DNA of 64,000 nucleotides from Roseobacter ponti (GCF_012932215.1 NZ_CP048788.1:186001-250000); one strand, 5' to 3'; positions 1-10,644 are shown, counted from the stretch's first letter. Notes: generated by a model not told the origin, from the sequence alone. A program made the numbers and translations.

Positions 1-2513
1 TCGGGCGGGGCGGCTTCGACCCAGACATCGCGGCTGGTATGCCGGCCCGGGAAATCCTGAAGCAGATAAAAGGTGCGCGTGAGCACGTGATCGGCGGGCA
101 GCGGCTCAAGTGGCGGTATATCAAGCGGGGCCGCGAGATCCTGCAGCTTGCGCCCGTTGGGGCTGGCCCCGCCGAAGCGCGCAACATCGGCATCGCGTGT
201 ATCAAAGAGGATCAGCCCGCCCGAGCGCAGATAGTCGTTGAGCTTTGCATAAGCCTCGGAGGAAGGGCGCGGCTGGTCGGGGGTCACGGGCCAGTAGAGG
301 ATCGGGAAAAACGCAAGCTCGTCCATCTCCAGATCGACACCAACCGGGTCCGCAGGCTCAACGGAGGTGCGGAAATTCAGGGTCTGTGACAGGCCCGCGA
401 GACCTGCGCGCGACAGATCGTCGACCCGCGCATTGCCGGTTGAGACATAGGCCAGCGCCAGTTCGGCCGTGGCACTGAGCGCAAATTCATCGGTTGCGGC
501 ATCCGCGCTCTGTGCCTCTGCCTGTGGTGATGCCAGGAGCAGCGCACCGAGGATCACGGCAGCCGTCCTGTTCACACGCCCCAGAAGCCGGCCCGAAAGC
601 GCCAGGGAGGCCACAACATCAGCCAGCAGCAGCAGCACTGAAAGGCTCAGAAGCCAGCCCGCGACGGGTTGTTCGGGGGCGATGGCAAAACCGCGGACCG
701 GAATATCTGCAGGCCAGGTGGCCTGCTCAAGGGTATCGCCGGTGCTGATTACGTTGCGCGCCAGCACCCGGTCGCCTGAGGCATAAATCCCGGGCTGCAT
801 ATCAGGGCCGGCGGGCGCGTTGATGAGATCGGTGCCCGCGACACCCGGCAGCGTGCCGGCATCCGAAAGCGTACCAAAACCGTCCATTACCTGTTCGGGC
901 GTCCATGTGGTGCCTTCCATCTGCGACAGATCAGGCGCGCCGGCGGACGACGACACGGCAAGCCGTTCAAGCATGCGCACGAAAAGCCCCGAAAGCGGCA
1001 GGGTGGACCAGTCGGCACTGGCGGTCACGTGAAAGAGTACGATCTGTCCCTGACCGCTGGTCTTGCGGGTCACGAGCGGCGTGCCGTCGGTCAGTTCCGC
1101 AATGACGCGTTCGGCCAGCGTCGGATCGGGCTGCGCCATGACCTGGCTGGTAATCTGCACATCGTCGGGGATGGCGAGGCCGAAAAAGGGCGAGTTCTCT
1201 CTGAAGGGTGCCAGCGCTTTGGGTTCACCCCAGCTCATCGCACCGCCGACCGTCCGGCCACCGGAGCGCAGACGCACGGGCATCATCGGGTCTTCGTCCA
1301 CCCGCGACACATCGCTGGCGGCGATCCGCGGCCCGGCAAAGCGCAGCAGCAGGCCGCCTTCTTCGATCCAGTCGCTCAGACCTCCTGCTTCGGACGGCGA
1401 CAGCGTCGCCACATCCGCCAGCACAATGACATCGGGGTTGGCGGGCAGCACATCGCTCAGCGACCCGCCAATAAGATCGGCGGTGGGTTCAAGTGCCTGC
1501 TCGAGATAGTGCAGCGGTGACAAAAGCTGCAGCCCTTCGCGGCTTTCACGTCCGGCGATAAGGGCAACCTCACGGCGGCTGAGAGCATCATCGGCCAGTG
1601 TTGTCGCCCCTGCAGAGCGCTGACCCTGCAGATCAAACCGGGTGATGCGCGCGCGCAGTTCCGAGGGCAGCGACAGAGCGGCGGTTGCCTCTGTGGCGCC
1701 TTCGGCAAAGGTTGCGGTGGCGGTCGCCAGAATGCCCGCGTTTCCGGCAGGATCGCGCCCCTGCGCCTGCAGGACCACCTGACGTTCGGGGCCGGGTGTG
1801 GCGCGGATCGCGGTCAGTTGCACCGCGCCATCCTCAAACCCTGCGGGCGCTATGGCCAGCACATTGGCGGCGGTCTGATAGACTTCGATAGCGCCGGCAC
1901 GCTCAAACGCGTCGAGTACTGTGTCGCGGCCCGGATAGTCGAGCCCGTCGCTGAACCACAGCGTATCAAAAGCACCCAGCTCTGCAGCGAAACCGGCGGC
2001 CCGGGCGGTGCGCGCGTCATCCGGTTGCCATGGGGCGGGGCTGAACCCCGCCAGCCGGTTGCGCCAGACATCGGCGGCCTGAAACACCGGCGGTTCCGGG
2101 CGCGCCATATCGAGGAAGGCCACCGGCCGTCCTGCGCGGCCGGCCCGTGTGAGCTGTGCCTCGACTACGTCGATCTGATCGGACCAGCGGGTGGCGCCGC
2201 CCCAGCTGCCGTCCAGCACGATCAGCAGCGGGCCATTGCCCTGTGCGCTTTCCTCTTCCGGGTTCAGAACCGGCCCCGCGAGGCCGAGGATGATGGCGGC
2301 AACTGCCAGCATGCGCAACAAAAGCAGCCACCAGGGTGTCCGGTCAGAGACGCTTTCGTCATCTTTGAGCCCGAGAAGCAGTGCGACGCCCGGAAACAGT
2401 CGGCGCACGGGCGCGGGGGGCACCGCTCGCAGAATGAGCCAGAGCACCGGCAGCGCCAGAAGCGCCAGCAGCAGCCAGGGTGCGGTGAACCCGATGCCTC
2501 CCAGAACGGTCAT
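1..2513 (-). CDS. DUF4159 domain protein with N-terminal BatA-like domain (C-terminus cut by window edge)
   Basis: The reading frame is open from the ATG at 2513 to the left edge, about 837 codons, so only the C-terminal end is missing. The N-terminus is hydrophobic and BatA-like, with two predicted membrane segments (about residues 10-27 and 60-80). Next comes a von Willebrand-like stretch (LIVLDGSWGG), then a long periplasmic-looking region, another membrane segment near residues 620-640, and the start of a DUF4159 domain (ALAYVSTGNARVDDLSRAGL). The start overlaps the stop of the DUF58 gene in an ATGA, so translation is probably coupled. Together with MoxR and DUF58 it forms the MoxR-DUF58-BatA set thought to act in envelope or chaperone functions. 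The exact role is unknown. The assignment to family is confident. Confidence 0.85.
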   Translation of the reverse strand, partial: MTVLGGIGFTAPWLLLALLALPVLWLILRAVPPAPVRRLFPGVALLLGLKDDESVSDRTPWWLLLLRMLAVAAIILGLAGPVLNPEEESAQGNGPLLIVLDGSWGGATRWSDQIDVVEAQLTRAGRAGRPVAFLDMARPEPPVFQAADVWRNRLAGFSPAPWQPDDARTARAAGFAAELGAFDTLWFSDGLDYPGRDTVLDAFERAGAIEVYQTAANVLAIAPAGFEDGAVQLTAIRATPGPERQVVLQAQGRDPAGNAGILATATATFAEGATEATAALSLPSELRARITRFDLQGQRSAGATTLADDALSRREVALIAGRESREGLQLLSPLHYLEQALEPTADLIGGSLSDVLPANPDVIVLADVATLSPSEAGGLSDWIEEGGLLLRFAGPRIAASDVSRVDEDPMMPVRLRSGGRTVGGAMSWGEPKALAPFRENSPFFGLAIPDDVQITSQVMAQPDPTLAERVIAELTDGTPLVTRKTSGQGQIVLFHVTASADWSTLPLSGLFVRMLERLAVSSSAGAPDLSQMEGTTWTPEQVMDGFGTLSDAGTLPGVAGTDLINAPAGPDMQPGIYASGDRVLARNVISTGDTLEQATWPADIPVRGFAIAPEQPVAGWLLSLSVLLLLADVVASLALSGRLLGRVNRTAAVILGALLLASPQAEAQSADAATDEFALSATAELALAYVSTGNARVDDLSRAGLAGLSQTLNFRTSVEPADPVGVDLEMDELAFFPILYWPVTPDQPRPSSEAYAKLNDYLRSGGLILFDTRDADVARFGGASPNGRKLQDLAAPLDIPPLEPLPADHVLTRTFYLLQDFPGRHTSRDVWVEAAPP

Positions 2514-3384
2514 CGCAGGCCCCCGGTATCAAGCGCACGGTAGAGCCACAAAAGAGCCGCCTGTGCAGGCCGGTCGGTATGGTGCATGCCATACTGCCAG
2601 CCGGTCACGCCGCAAAGCTGCGTCAGCTCGTCTTTGCGGGCGGCGAGCCGTTCCAGATAGCGGTCACGCAGATCGTTCGCTTTGAGCGTTTCATGGCTGA
2701 GACTGCCGCCGACGCTTTCGAAGATGGTGCGCCCGCTGAAGGGAAAAGCCTCTTCTGACGGGTCGAGTACATGCAGCAGCACCCCACGCACACCGCGGTC
2801 AGCGGCTTTGGTCAGGGCCAGCGTCACCTCGGCGATGTCGCCCATGAAATCCGAAATAAATACGGCGCGGGCCGAGGGGATCATCGCGCGGTGTTCCGGC
2901 GGGCTGTAGTCTTCGGTCGCATCCTGCGTGAACATCCCGGCAAGCCGCAGGATCTGCTGATTGCCGCGACGGGGCGGCAGCGCGGTGCCCGTGAGCCCCA
3001 CACGTTCCCCGGCGCGCACCAGCAGAATGGCGGTGGCCAGACCAAGCACGCGGGCGCGGTCGGCCTTTTGCGGCAGATCGTCATCGCTGGTGAAGCGCAT
3101 CGAGGCGCCCTGATCTACCCAGAACATCACCGACTGGGCGATCTGAAGCTCGCGTTCGCGCACAAATTCGACGTCACCACGCGCCGAGCGGCGGTAATCG
3201 ATCAGCCGCCTGCTGTCACCGACCTGAGCCGGGCGGTACTGCCAGAAGTCATCGCCCATACCCGCGCGCCGGCGACCGTGATCGCCCAGCAGGACGGAGC
3301 CTGCGAGATGCTCGGCGCGGGCCAGCAGCGCCGGCAGGGCGGCGGCTTCGGTCTCGGCCGCGGCGCGAAGGACGGTTTCCGGGG

Positions 3385-3388
<4 letters not shown>
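2510..3388 (-). CDS. DUF58 domain-containing protein
   Basis: This 292-residue cytoplasmic protein carries the DUF58 signature in the region GDSRRLIDYRRSARGD (about residues 56-71), followed by a von Willebrand A-like fold (MFWVDQGASM; VFISDFMGD near residue 165). The ATG at 3388 overlaps the MoxR stop (ATGA), and its own stop overlaps the start of the DUF4159 gene. The three genes therefore form one translationally coupled operon. DUF58 proteins are usually encoded beside MoxR AAA ATPases and are presumed to be their client or partner. No enzymatic function can be read from the sequence. Confidence 0.9.
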
Positions 3389-4392
<1,004 letters not shown>

Positions 4393-4460
4393 GACAACGT
4401 GCTCCGATGAATTATATACCTGATGTAATCCTATCGCGCTCAGGGGAAATGGCAAAAGCA

Positions 4461-5036
4461 ATGAGTGGACAAAAAACCGTTACACCGTCGGCAGAAAGTC
4501 TTGCTGCTTCGTTAACTGCCACAAAAACACGCGGTTTACCGCCTGTTCACAAGTGGAACCCGCCGTTTTGCGGGGATCTTGACATGCGTATCGCCCGTGA
4601 CGGCACCTGGTTTTATCAGGGAACCCCCATCGGACGGCCCGGGCTGGTGAAGCTTTTTTCATCGATTCTGAAGATGGAAGACGGAAAATACTTCCTGGTG
4701 ACGCCGGTGGAGAAGGTCGGGATAACTGTTGATGATGCGCCTTTTGTCGCGGTCGATTTTGAGGTGACCGGCGCAGGCCAGGACCAGACACTGCGTTTTA
4801 CCACACAGGTGGAGGACGAGGTGACCGCCGGACCGGAGAACCAGATCCGCGTGGTGCGGGACCCTGAAACCGGTGAACCCTCTCCTTATGTGCATGTCCG
4901 CGCGGATCTGGAGGCGCTGATTGACCGCAAGAGTTTCTACCGGCTGGTGGATATCGGCGTTCATCATGACGGATGGTTCGGGTTGTGGTCGGGGGGCGTG
5001 TTCTTCCGGATCATTCCGAGCGACGAACTGCCCTGA
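4461..5036 (+). CDS. DUF1285 domain-containing protein
   Basis: This is a soluble protein of about 191 residues. It carries the DUF1285 pattern HKWNPPFCGDLDMRIARDG followed by GTPIGRPGLVKLFSSIL (about residues 30-65) and a C-terminal stretch ending in WSGGVFFRI. The ATG at 4461 gives a family-like N-terminus. An in-frame ATG at 4449 is also possible, with AGGGGA directly before it. The gene is divergent from moxR with about 70 bp between them, so the two probably share a promoter region. The function of DUF1285 is not established. Confidence 0.85.
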   Translation: MSGQKTVTPSAESLAASLTATKTRGLPPVHKWNPPFCGDLDMRIARDGTWFYQGTPIGRPGLVKLFSSILKMEDGKYFLVTPVEKVGITVDDAPFVAVDFEVTGAGQDQTLRFTTQVEDEVTAGPENQIRVVRDPETGEPSPYVHVRADLEALIDRKSFYRLVDIGVHHDGWFGLWSGGVFFRIIPSDELP

Positions 5037-5082
5037 GCCGTAAAACACGAGGCACAGGTGACAACATGCGAAAGGGTCGGAG

Positions 5083-5781
5083 ATGAAAGACAAAGGCACA
5101 GCGGTCATCATCGGCGCCGGGAGCGGTCTTTCCGCATCCCTTGCGCTCAGTCTCGCGGACGCAGGGTATGACATCGTTCTGGGGGCGCGCGACACCGGCA
5201 AACTGCAGGACCTTTCGGAAACCACAGGGGCGCGCTGCGTATCGCTTGACGGCAGCAACCCTGACGCGGTGGCAGCGCTTTATGCGGATCTGCCGGGGCC
5301 GCTGAGGGTCGCCATCTATAACCCCTCTGCGCGGATCAGGGGCGATATCGCCGAATTGGATCCTGAAACCGTGCGCAAAGCGATTGAGGTCACAGCCTTC
5401 GGATCGTTTCTGACGGGCCGTGAAGCTGCCCGCCTGATGTTGCAGAACGAGGGTGAGACAAAGGGGACAATTCTTTTTACCGGCGCTTCGGCGGGGGTGA
5501 AGGGCTTTGCGGGATCCGCCACCTTCGCGATGGGCAAATTCGCACAGCGTGGTCTGGCACAGTCGATGTCACGCGAATTGCATCCAAAGGGTATCCATGT
5601 CGCCTGGGTCAATATCGACGGGGGCATCTCAAACCCTGACCGTGCAGGGCGCGCGGATGATGGCAGCAATGCAATGCTGGACCCGGACGCGATTGCGGAG
5701 AGTTATCTGCATCTGATTGAGCAGCACCGGTCCGCCTGGAGCAGCGAGATCACTCTGCGGCCCTGGGTCGAAACTTTCTGA
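5083..5781 (+). CDS. SDR-family protein with Phe in place of the catalytic Tyr
   Basis: This 232-residue protein has a Rossmann fold of the short-chain dehydrogenase family. The nucleotide-binding loop is GAGSGLSA (residues 11-18) and the catalytic-loop serine lies in TGASAGVKG (about S136). The YxxxK motif reads FAMGK at residues 148-152, so the lysine is kept but the catalytic tyrosine is phenylalanine. The rest of the segment (RGLAQSMSRELHPKGIHVAW) fits a recognisable SDR subgroup. AAAGGG sits 6 bp before the ATG at 5083. It lies between DUF1285 and a hydroxypyruvate-isomerase-like gene on the same strand. Substrate unknown; conventional SDR catalysis is doubtful. Confidence 0.85.
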   Translation: MKDKGTAVIIGAGSGLSASLALSLADAGYDIVLGARDTGKLQDLSETTGARCVSLDGSNPDAVAALYADLPGPLRVAIYNPSARIRGDIAELDPETVRKAIEVTAFGSFLTGREAARLMLQNEGETKGTILFTGASAGVKGFAGSATFAMGKFAQRGLAQSMSRELHPKGIHVAWVNIDGGISNPDRAGRADDGSNAMLDPDAIAESYLHLIEQHRSAWSSEITLRPWVETF

Positions 5782-5822
5782 CAGAGCCGCCCTGTGGCGG
5801 GGCGCAAACGGGACGGGTTAGG

Positions 5823-6563
5823 ATGGTAAAACTGGCGGCTGACCTGAGCATGTTGTGGACCGGTCTGCCCTGGGCGGAGCGGTTCGAGGCAGCGGCTGTC
5901 GCAGGGTTTACCGGAGTGGTCGTGCCTTTCCCCTATGACAATCCGGCAAAAGACACCCAGATGGCGCTGCTGCGCAATGGTCTGACGCTGGTGATGATCG
6001 CCACTCCGCCACCGAATTATACCGGCGGTGCGCGCGGCTTTGCGGCCGTTCCGGGGGCAGAGGACCGGTTTGCGCATGATCTGCGGCGGGCGCTGCGTTA
6101 TTGCGAGGCCCTGCGCGTGCCCGCGCTGCGTGTCCTCGCCGGTGACGCAATCGGGTCAGATGCCGCCGGGACGCTGCGCCGCAATCTGAACAAAGCGGTG
6201 GACCAGAGCCCGGCAAACATCACGTTGCTGGTGGGCCCCGAGCCGGGAGCCGACGCGTTTCTGCAGACCCGAAGTCAGGTGGCGCAGCTGGTGTCCGGTG
6301 CCGGAACGCCGGTACTGCGGATGGACTGGCCGCTGGATGGCGCCGCGCCCGGATGGCAGGACGACCTGCGCGCGCATGCGGCTCTGGTATCGCATATCAC
6401 CCTTACCGCGCCGCCGCAGGAAAAGTCGCCGGCGGGCGGGTTTTCAGCGGCAGCCCTTGAACAGATCCTTGAAGAGATCGGTTACACCGGCTGGGTGACC
6501 GCAGGTTACCAGCCCCGGGGCGCCGTTGAAAAAACGCATGGGTGGATGGCGCGGCTGCTCTGA
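5823..6563 (+). CDS. hydroxypyruvate isomerase-like TIM-barrel protein, catalytic glutamates absent
   Basis: This 246-residue protein aligns by eye along its full length with the hydroxypyruvate isomerase (Hyi/OtnI) family. The N-terminus LAADLSMLWTGLPWAERF and the FPYDNPA segment are characteristic, as is the C-terminal GYTGWVTAGYQPRG. In the family, the two metal-binding catalytic glutamates lie in a LLxEPxN motif and a CEYKP motif. Here the equivalents are LLVGPE (Gly138) and AGYQP (Gly228). The conserved Glu in GVEFLFPY is also Val here. The barrel is therefore probably not an active isomerase. It follows the SDR gene by about 40 bp and probably belongs to the same operon. Confidence 0.75.
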   Translation: MVKLAADLSMLWTGLPWAERFEAAAVAGFTGVVVPFPYDNPAKDTQMALLRNGLTLVMIATPPPNYTGGARGFAAVPGAEDRFAHDLRRALRYCEALRVPALRVLAGDAIGSDAAGTLRRNLNKAVDQSPANITLLVGPEPGADAFLQTRSQVAQLVSGAGTPVLRMDWPLDGAAPGWQDDLRAHAALVSHITLTAPPQEKSPAGGFSAAALEQILEEIGYTGWVTAGYQPRGAVEKTHGWMARLL

Positions 6564-6586
6564 GAGCCGCGCTGCCCGACGGGGTG

Positions 6587-9391
6587 TCAGTGAGCAACGG
6601 CCCAGTTCGCGCCCTGGCCCGCATCAACAGTCAGCTTCACGTCAAGTTTCACCACCGGATCAGCAGCGTTTTCCATGACATCCCGCGCGGCCGTTATCAG
6701 ATCGTCCTCAGCGCCCTGTTCAACTTCGAAAAGCAGTTCGTCATGGACCTGCAGCAGCATTTTCGCCGGCAGATCGCGGATCGCGGCGGGCATCCGGATC
6801 ATCGCGCGCCGGATCACATCGGCGGCGGTGCCCTGGATCGGCGCATTGATCGCCGCGCGCTGGGCAAATCCGGCGCGCGGGCCTTTGTCGGTGATGTTGG
6901 GCGTGTGGATGCGGCGCCCGAAAAGCGTCTCTACATAACCGTTTTCCTTCGCGAAGGCTTTGGTATCGTCCATGTAGGTGCGGATGCCGGGAAAGCGCTC
7001 GAAATAGCGGTCGATGAAGCCCTGCGCCTCAGAGCGCGGGATGCGCAGGTTACGCGCCAGACCAAACCCCGAGATGCCGTAGATCACCCCGAAGTTGATC
7101 GCCTTGGCACGTCTTCTGACGTCGGGTGTCATTTCGTCCATCGGCACATCGAACATCTCAGATGCGGTCATGGCGTGAATGTCCTGACCATCGGCAAAGG
7201 CCTGCTTCAGCGCCGGGATGTCCGCGATATGAGCCAGGATGCGCAGCTCGATCTGGCTGTAATCCAGCGCCACCAGGGTTTTACCCTCTCCGGCGACGAA
7301 TGCCTCACGGATCCGGCGGCCTTCCTCGGTGCGGATCGGGATATTCTGCAGGTTGGGATCGGTCGAGGCGAGCCTGCCGGTCGAGGCGCCGGCGATCGAA
7401 TAGGACGTATGCACACGCCCGGTGTCAGGGTTGATATGATCCTGCAGGGCATCTGTATAGGTCGATTTCAGCTTGCTGAGCTGCCGCCAGTCGAGGATGA
7501 GGCGCGGCAGTTCATGCTCCGTGGCGAGGTCTTCCAGCACATCCGCGCCGGTTGCATAGGCGCCGGTTTTGCCCTTTTTGCCTCCCTCAAGCGCCATTTC
7601 ATCAAAGAGAATCTCGCCCAGCTGTTTGGGCGAGCCCACGTTGAATTTGCGCCCTGCCACGCCATAGATTTCATCTTCCAGACCGGCCATCTTCTGACTG
7701 AAGGCGTTCGACATGCGCGAGAGCGTGTCGCGGTCAACCTCAATGCCGGTACGCTCCATCGCGGCAAGCACCGGCACCAGCGGGCGCTCCATGGTCTCAT
7801 AAACCCGCGTGACCTGTGCGCGGTGCAGCGACGGTTTGAACTGCTGCCAGAGGCGCAGCGTGATCTCAGCGTCTTCAGCAGCATATGGAACGGCATCTTC
7901 CAGCGGCACTTTGTCAAAGGTAATCGCGGATTTACCAGAGCCTAACAGGGGCTTTATCGGGATCGGTGTGTGACCCAGATAGCGTTCTGCAAGGGCATCC
8001 ATACCATGCCCGTGCAGACCTGCGTGCATCGCATAAGACATCAGCATCGTGTCATCGATGGGGGCCACATCTATGCCAGCCTGAGCAAAAATCTTGGCAT
8101 CGTATTTCATATTCTGCCCGATCTTCAGGATCGACGGATCCTCCAGCACGGGCTTCAGCATGCTCAGCGCCTCCTCCAGGGCCATCTGACCCTCTGCGAG
8201 ATCGTCTGAACCAAAGAGATCATCGCCCCGGTGCGCTTTATGCGTCAGCGGGATGTAGCAGGCGCTGCCCGGCTCGACGCAGAGCGAAATGCCAACCAGA
8301 TCCGCGCGCATTTCATCAAGGCTGGTGGTTTCGGTATCGACCGCCACATAGCCCAGTTCATATATCCGATCGATCCGGCTCTGCAGGGCGGCAGAGTCAC
8401 CGACCATTTCATAGCCTTCTTTATCAAACGGGACGTCCTCGATCTCGGGCGCATCCGGCGCGCTGGCCGGGGTGTCGTCGATCTCGGGCATTTCCACGTC
8501 CAGATGATCCGCGATACGTTTGGTGAGCGTGCGAAATTCCATCTCCGCAAGGAAGGGCATCAGCTGATCGGGCAGCGGATCGCGCACCTCCAGATCATCA
8601 AGCGTGAAATCCAGCGGGGTATTCTCGTCAAGCAGCACCAGACGGCGTGACAGCCGGATCTGTTCGGCATGATCAATGAGGGTTTGCCGGCGTTTTGGCT
8701 GTTTTATCTCTTCTGCGCGCTCCAGCAGCGCTTCCAGATCGCCATATTCGTTGATCAGCAAAGCCGCGGTTTTGATCCCGATACCGGGCGCGCCAGGAAC
8801 GTTATCGACAGAATCGCCGGCCAGCGCCTGCACATCGACAACGCGGTCGGGATAAACGCCGAACTTTTCGAAAACACCCTCGCGGTCAATGCGTTTGTTC
8901 TTCATCGCGTCCAGCATTTCGACACCGTCACCGACGAGCTGCATCAGATCCTTGTCAGAGCTGATGATGGTGCAACGCCCGCCGGCGGCACGGGCCTGCA
9001 CGGCGAGAGTGGCGATAATATCGTCGGCCTCATAGCCTTCCTTTTCCTTGCAGGCGATGTTGAAGGCTTCGGTGGCGCGCCGGGTCAGCGGGATCTGCGG
9101 GCGCAGGTCCTCGGGCATCGCATCCCGGTTGGCTTTGTACTGATCGTACATATCGTTGCGGAAAGTATGGCTGCCCTTGTCAAAGATGACGGCAACATGG
9201 GTGGGGGCATCCGGCCCGGTGTTCCCTTCGACATAGCGGTGCAGCATGTTGCAGAACCCCGAGACAGCCCCGATCGGCAGGCCGTCAGATTTCCGCGTGA
9301 GCGGCGGCAGCGCGTGATAGGCCCGGAAGATGAACGCCGATCCGTCGATCAGGTGCAGGTGACACCCTTTGCCAAAGCTGCTGTCGCTCAT
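6587..9391 (-). CDS. polA: DNA polymerase I
   Basis: This 934-residue protein carries all three classical domains. The 5'-3' exonuclease/FEN region comes first (HLIDGSAFIFRAYHALP; GYEADDIIATLA). The 3'-5' exonuclease begins with the intact metal motif AVDTETTSLD. The family-A polymerase has motif A (ALDYSQIELRILAHIA), motif B (RRAKAINFGVIYGISGFG) and motif C (LLQVHDELLFEV). It fills gaps in repair and removes Okazaki primers. The ATG at 9391 is preceded by AAGGGGGT at good spacing; the longer upstream frame has no support. The length is typical of the family. Confidence 0.97.
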   Translation of the reverse strand: MSDSSFGKGCHLHLIDGSAFIFRAYHALPPLTRKSDGLPIGAVSGFCNMLHRYVEGNTGPDAPTHVAVIFDKGSHTFRNDMYDQYKANRDAMPEDLRPQIPLTRRATEAFNIACKEKEGYEADDIIATLAVQARAAGGRCTIISSDKDLMQLVGDGVEMLDAMKNKRIDREGVFEKFGVYPDRVVDVQALAGDSVDNVPGAPGIGIKTAALLINEYGDLEALLERAEEIKQPKRRQTLIDHAEQIRLSRRLVLLDENTPLDFTLDDLEVRDPLPDQLMPFLAEMEFRTLTKRIADHLDVEMPEIDDTPASAPDAPEIEDVPFDKEGYEMVGDSAALQSRIDRIYELGYVAVDTETTSLDEMRADLVGISLCVEPGSACYIPLTHKAHRGDDLFGSDDLAEGQMALEEALSMLKPVLEDPSILKIGQNMKYDAKIFAQAGIDVAPIDDTMLMSYAMHAGLHGHGMDALAERYLGHTPIPIKPLLGSGKSAITFDKVPLEDAVPYAAEDAEITLRLWQQFKPSLHRAQVTRVYETMERPLVPVLAAMERTGIEVDRDTLSRMSNAFSQKMAGLEDEIYGVAGRKFNVGSPKQLGEILFDEMALEGGKKGKTGAYATGADVLEDLATEHELPRLILDWRQLSKLKSTYTDALQDHINPDTGRVHTSYSIAGASTGRLASTDPNLQNIPIRTEEGRRIREAFVAGEGKTLVALDYSQIELRILAHIADIPALKQAFADGQDIHAMTASEMFDVPMDEMTPDVRRRAKAINFGVIYGISGFGLARNLRIPRSEAQGFIDRYFERFPGIRTYMDDTKAFAKENGYVETLFGRRIHTPNITDKGPRAGFAQRAAINAPIQGTAADVIRRAMIRMPAAIRDLPAKMLLQVHDELLFEVEQGAEDDLITAARDVMENAADPVVKLDVKLTVDAGQGANWAVAH

Positions 9392-9628
9392 GAAATGACC
9401 CCCTTGCTGTCTGCTGCGGTTTTTACATGAGGGCTGTGGGAATGACGACCCTTTGCGCACGGTGTTGCTGGCCAATTTCGCGGCAAAGCTGCGGCCCTGC
9501 GTAATCCCGGTGCCGCAACTGAGCGTGACGTCCCGCGGGGGCGGGGCGTCTCTGGCCGTGGGGTCTGTGTTGTCAGGTCGGAAATGCGTCGCGGAGATCG
9601 GAAACGTCCGGCAGGCCCTGAGGCGGCG

Positions 9629-9808
9629 TCAGACTTTGTCTTTGAAATCTTTGTGGATGAACCGGCAGTCACAATAGCCGCATTCGACCCAGCCGGTGTC
9701 TCGGGGGATCTGCAGCCAGACGCGCGGATGACCCAGTGCGCCTTCGCTGCCGTCACAGGCGACGCGAAATTTGTCGACAATCCGGGTTTCGGGCGCTTGC
9801 AAAGACAT
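9629..9808 (-). CDS. small CHCC-type zinc-finger protein
   Basis: This 59-residue protein matches the zf-CHCC family (COG4391). The pattern is C18, then GHPRVWLQI with H27, then CGYC (C43 and C46), close to the C-terminus. The family is related to the zinc-binding accessory subunit of mitochondrial complex I (NDUFS6). In alphaproteobacteria it occurs as a stand-alone small protein. GAGGAG lies 7 bp before the ATG at 9808, which supports this start over the longer frame. The gap of about 240 bp to polA shows no other feature. Confidence 0.85.
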   Translation of the reverse strand: MSLQAPETRIVDKFRVACDGSEGALGHPRVWLQIPRDTGWVECGYCDCRFIHKDFKDKV

Positions 9809-9988
9809 GGCGTGCTCCTCGGGGCTGGCTGGCCTTGTTATGACCAATGCCGGCCTGCCCCGCAAGCCCGGTTGATGCACCGGCCGTCCGGTTGCGCCTC
9901 ACAGGGCGTGCGCAGGTCCGGGGTTTTTCTGTGGTGATGCTTTCTCGGGATTATCTCTGATGCTGGCAGGCCTGGATTGTCAGTTAGT

Positions 9989-10083
9989 CCGACCATCCCG
10001 GTTGACTATTGATTCCGACCGTCCCGGTTGACTATTGATTCCGACCGTACCGGTTGACTATTGATTCCGACCGTACCGGTCGA
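9989..10083. repeat. 26-bp direct tandem repeat, about 3.6 copies
   Basis: Three full units lie end to end at 9989-10014, 10015-10040 and 10041-10066, followed by a partial fourth to about 10083. Each unit is CCGACCGTACCGGTTGACTA plus TTGATT, with only one or two substitutions between copies. The last copies overlap the 3' end of the minus-strand DUF1203 gene, whose stop codon (10058-10060) lies inside the third unit. The unit contains the palindrome ACCGGT. There are no unique spacers, so this is not a CRISPR array. Confidence 0.95.
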
Positions 10084-10534
10084 GACGCAACTGGTAACAG
10101 TTATTCCGTGCAGACCGGACGTGGATAAAGGCCACGCGCGGATCCTCAAAAGTGATCGCAGCTTTCCCGGCGATGTCACCGGCCGGCACTACCGCTCCGG
10201 TGCCATAGACGATGCGCTCGTCGCCGGAGTACCCTTTAACAAGATAATCCGGTGACGTGGTCAGAATCTGCGGGACTGCATCCGGGTCCGCCCGGTTGCA
10301 GGGTGCCGCACAGACAAAGACCGGGCCGCATTCAGCGTAAGGGTGCAGCGTCTCAAACGGACGATGCGCGAGAATCAGCATTTCGGCCGTTTCCGGGATC
10401 TCCCGCAGACAATGGCGGCAGGGGTTGCCCTGCCCGTCAGAAACCGCGCGCTGCGGCACCTGGCCGTGGGCGTCGGCGCCCCCGGCCTGCCAGTGGCGGA
10501 CGATATCCGTCTCTAATGCATGGTATTTTGTCAT
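10058..10534 (-). CDS. DUF1203 domain-containing protein
   Basis: This 158-residue soluble protein matches DUF1203. It has the Cys-rich segment NPCRHCLREIPE near residue 40, then AHRPFETLHPYAECGPVFVC, and ends with the conserved region VRSARNNCYQLRLDR. The ATG at 10534 follows GGGACC. The coding sequence ends inside the 26-bp tandem repeat, so the last residues (about DRYGRNQ) and the stop come from repeat sequence. The C-terminus may have been changed by repeat expansion. The molecular function of the family is unknown. Confidence 0.82.
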   Translation of the reverse strand: MTKYHALETDIVRHWQAGGADAHGQVPQRAVSDGQGNPCRHCLREIPETAEMLILAHRPFETLHPYAECGPVFVCAAPCNRADPDAVPQILTTSPDYLVKGYSGDERIVYGTGAVVPAGDIAGKAAITFEDPRVAFIHVRSARNNCYQLRLDRYGRNQ

Positions 10535-10644
10535 ATTGAGGGTCCCTGAAGGCTGCTTTCAGGACCCGACTTAAGGGTTTTCCGCAGCCACCGGCGACCC
10601 GGTACCTGCGCATTTACACGGCCTGGAAAAAGGACTCCAGGTGA

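Noticed and set aside
6542-7945. A 467-codon plus-strand frame opposite polA.
   Set aside because: It mirrors the polymerase domain of polA and shows no domain or ribosome site.
9989-10083. The 26-bp repeats as a CRISPR array.
   Set aside because: The units are directly adjacent with no unique spacers, and no cas gene is present.
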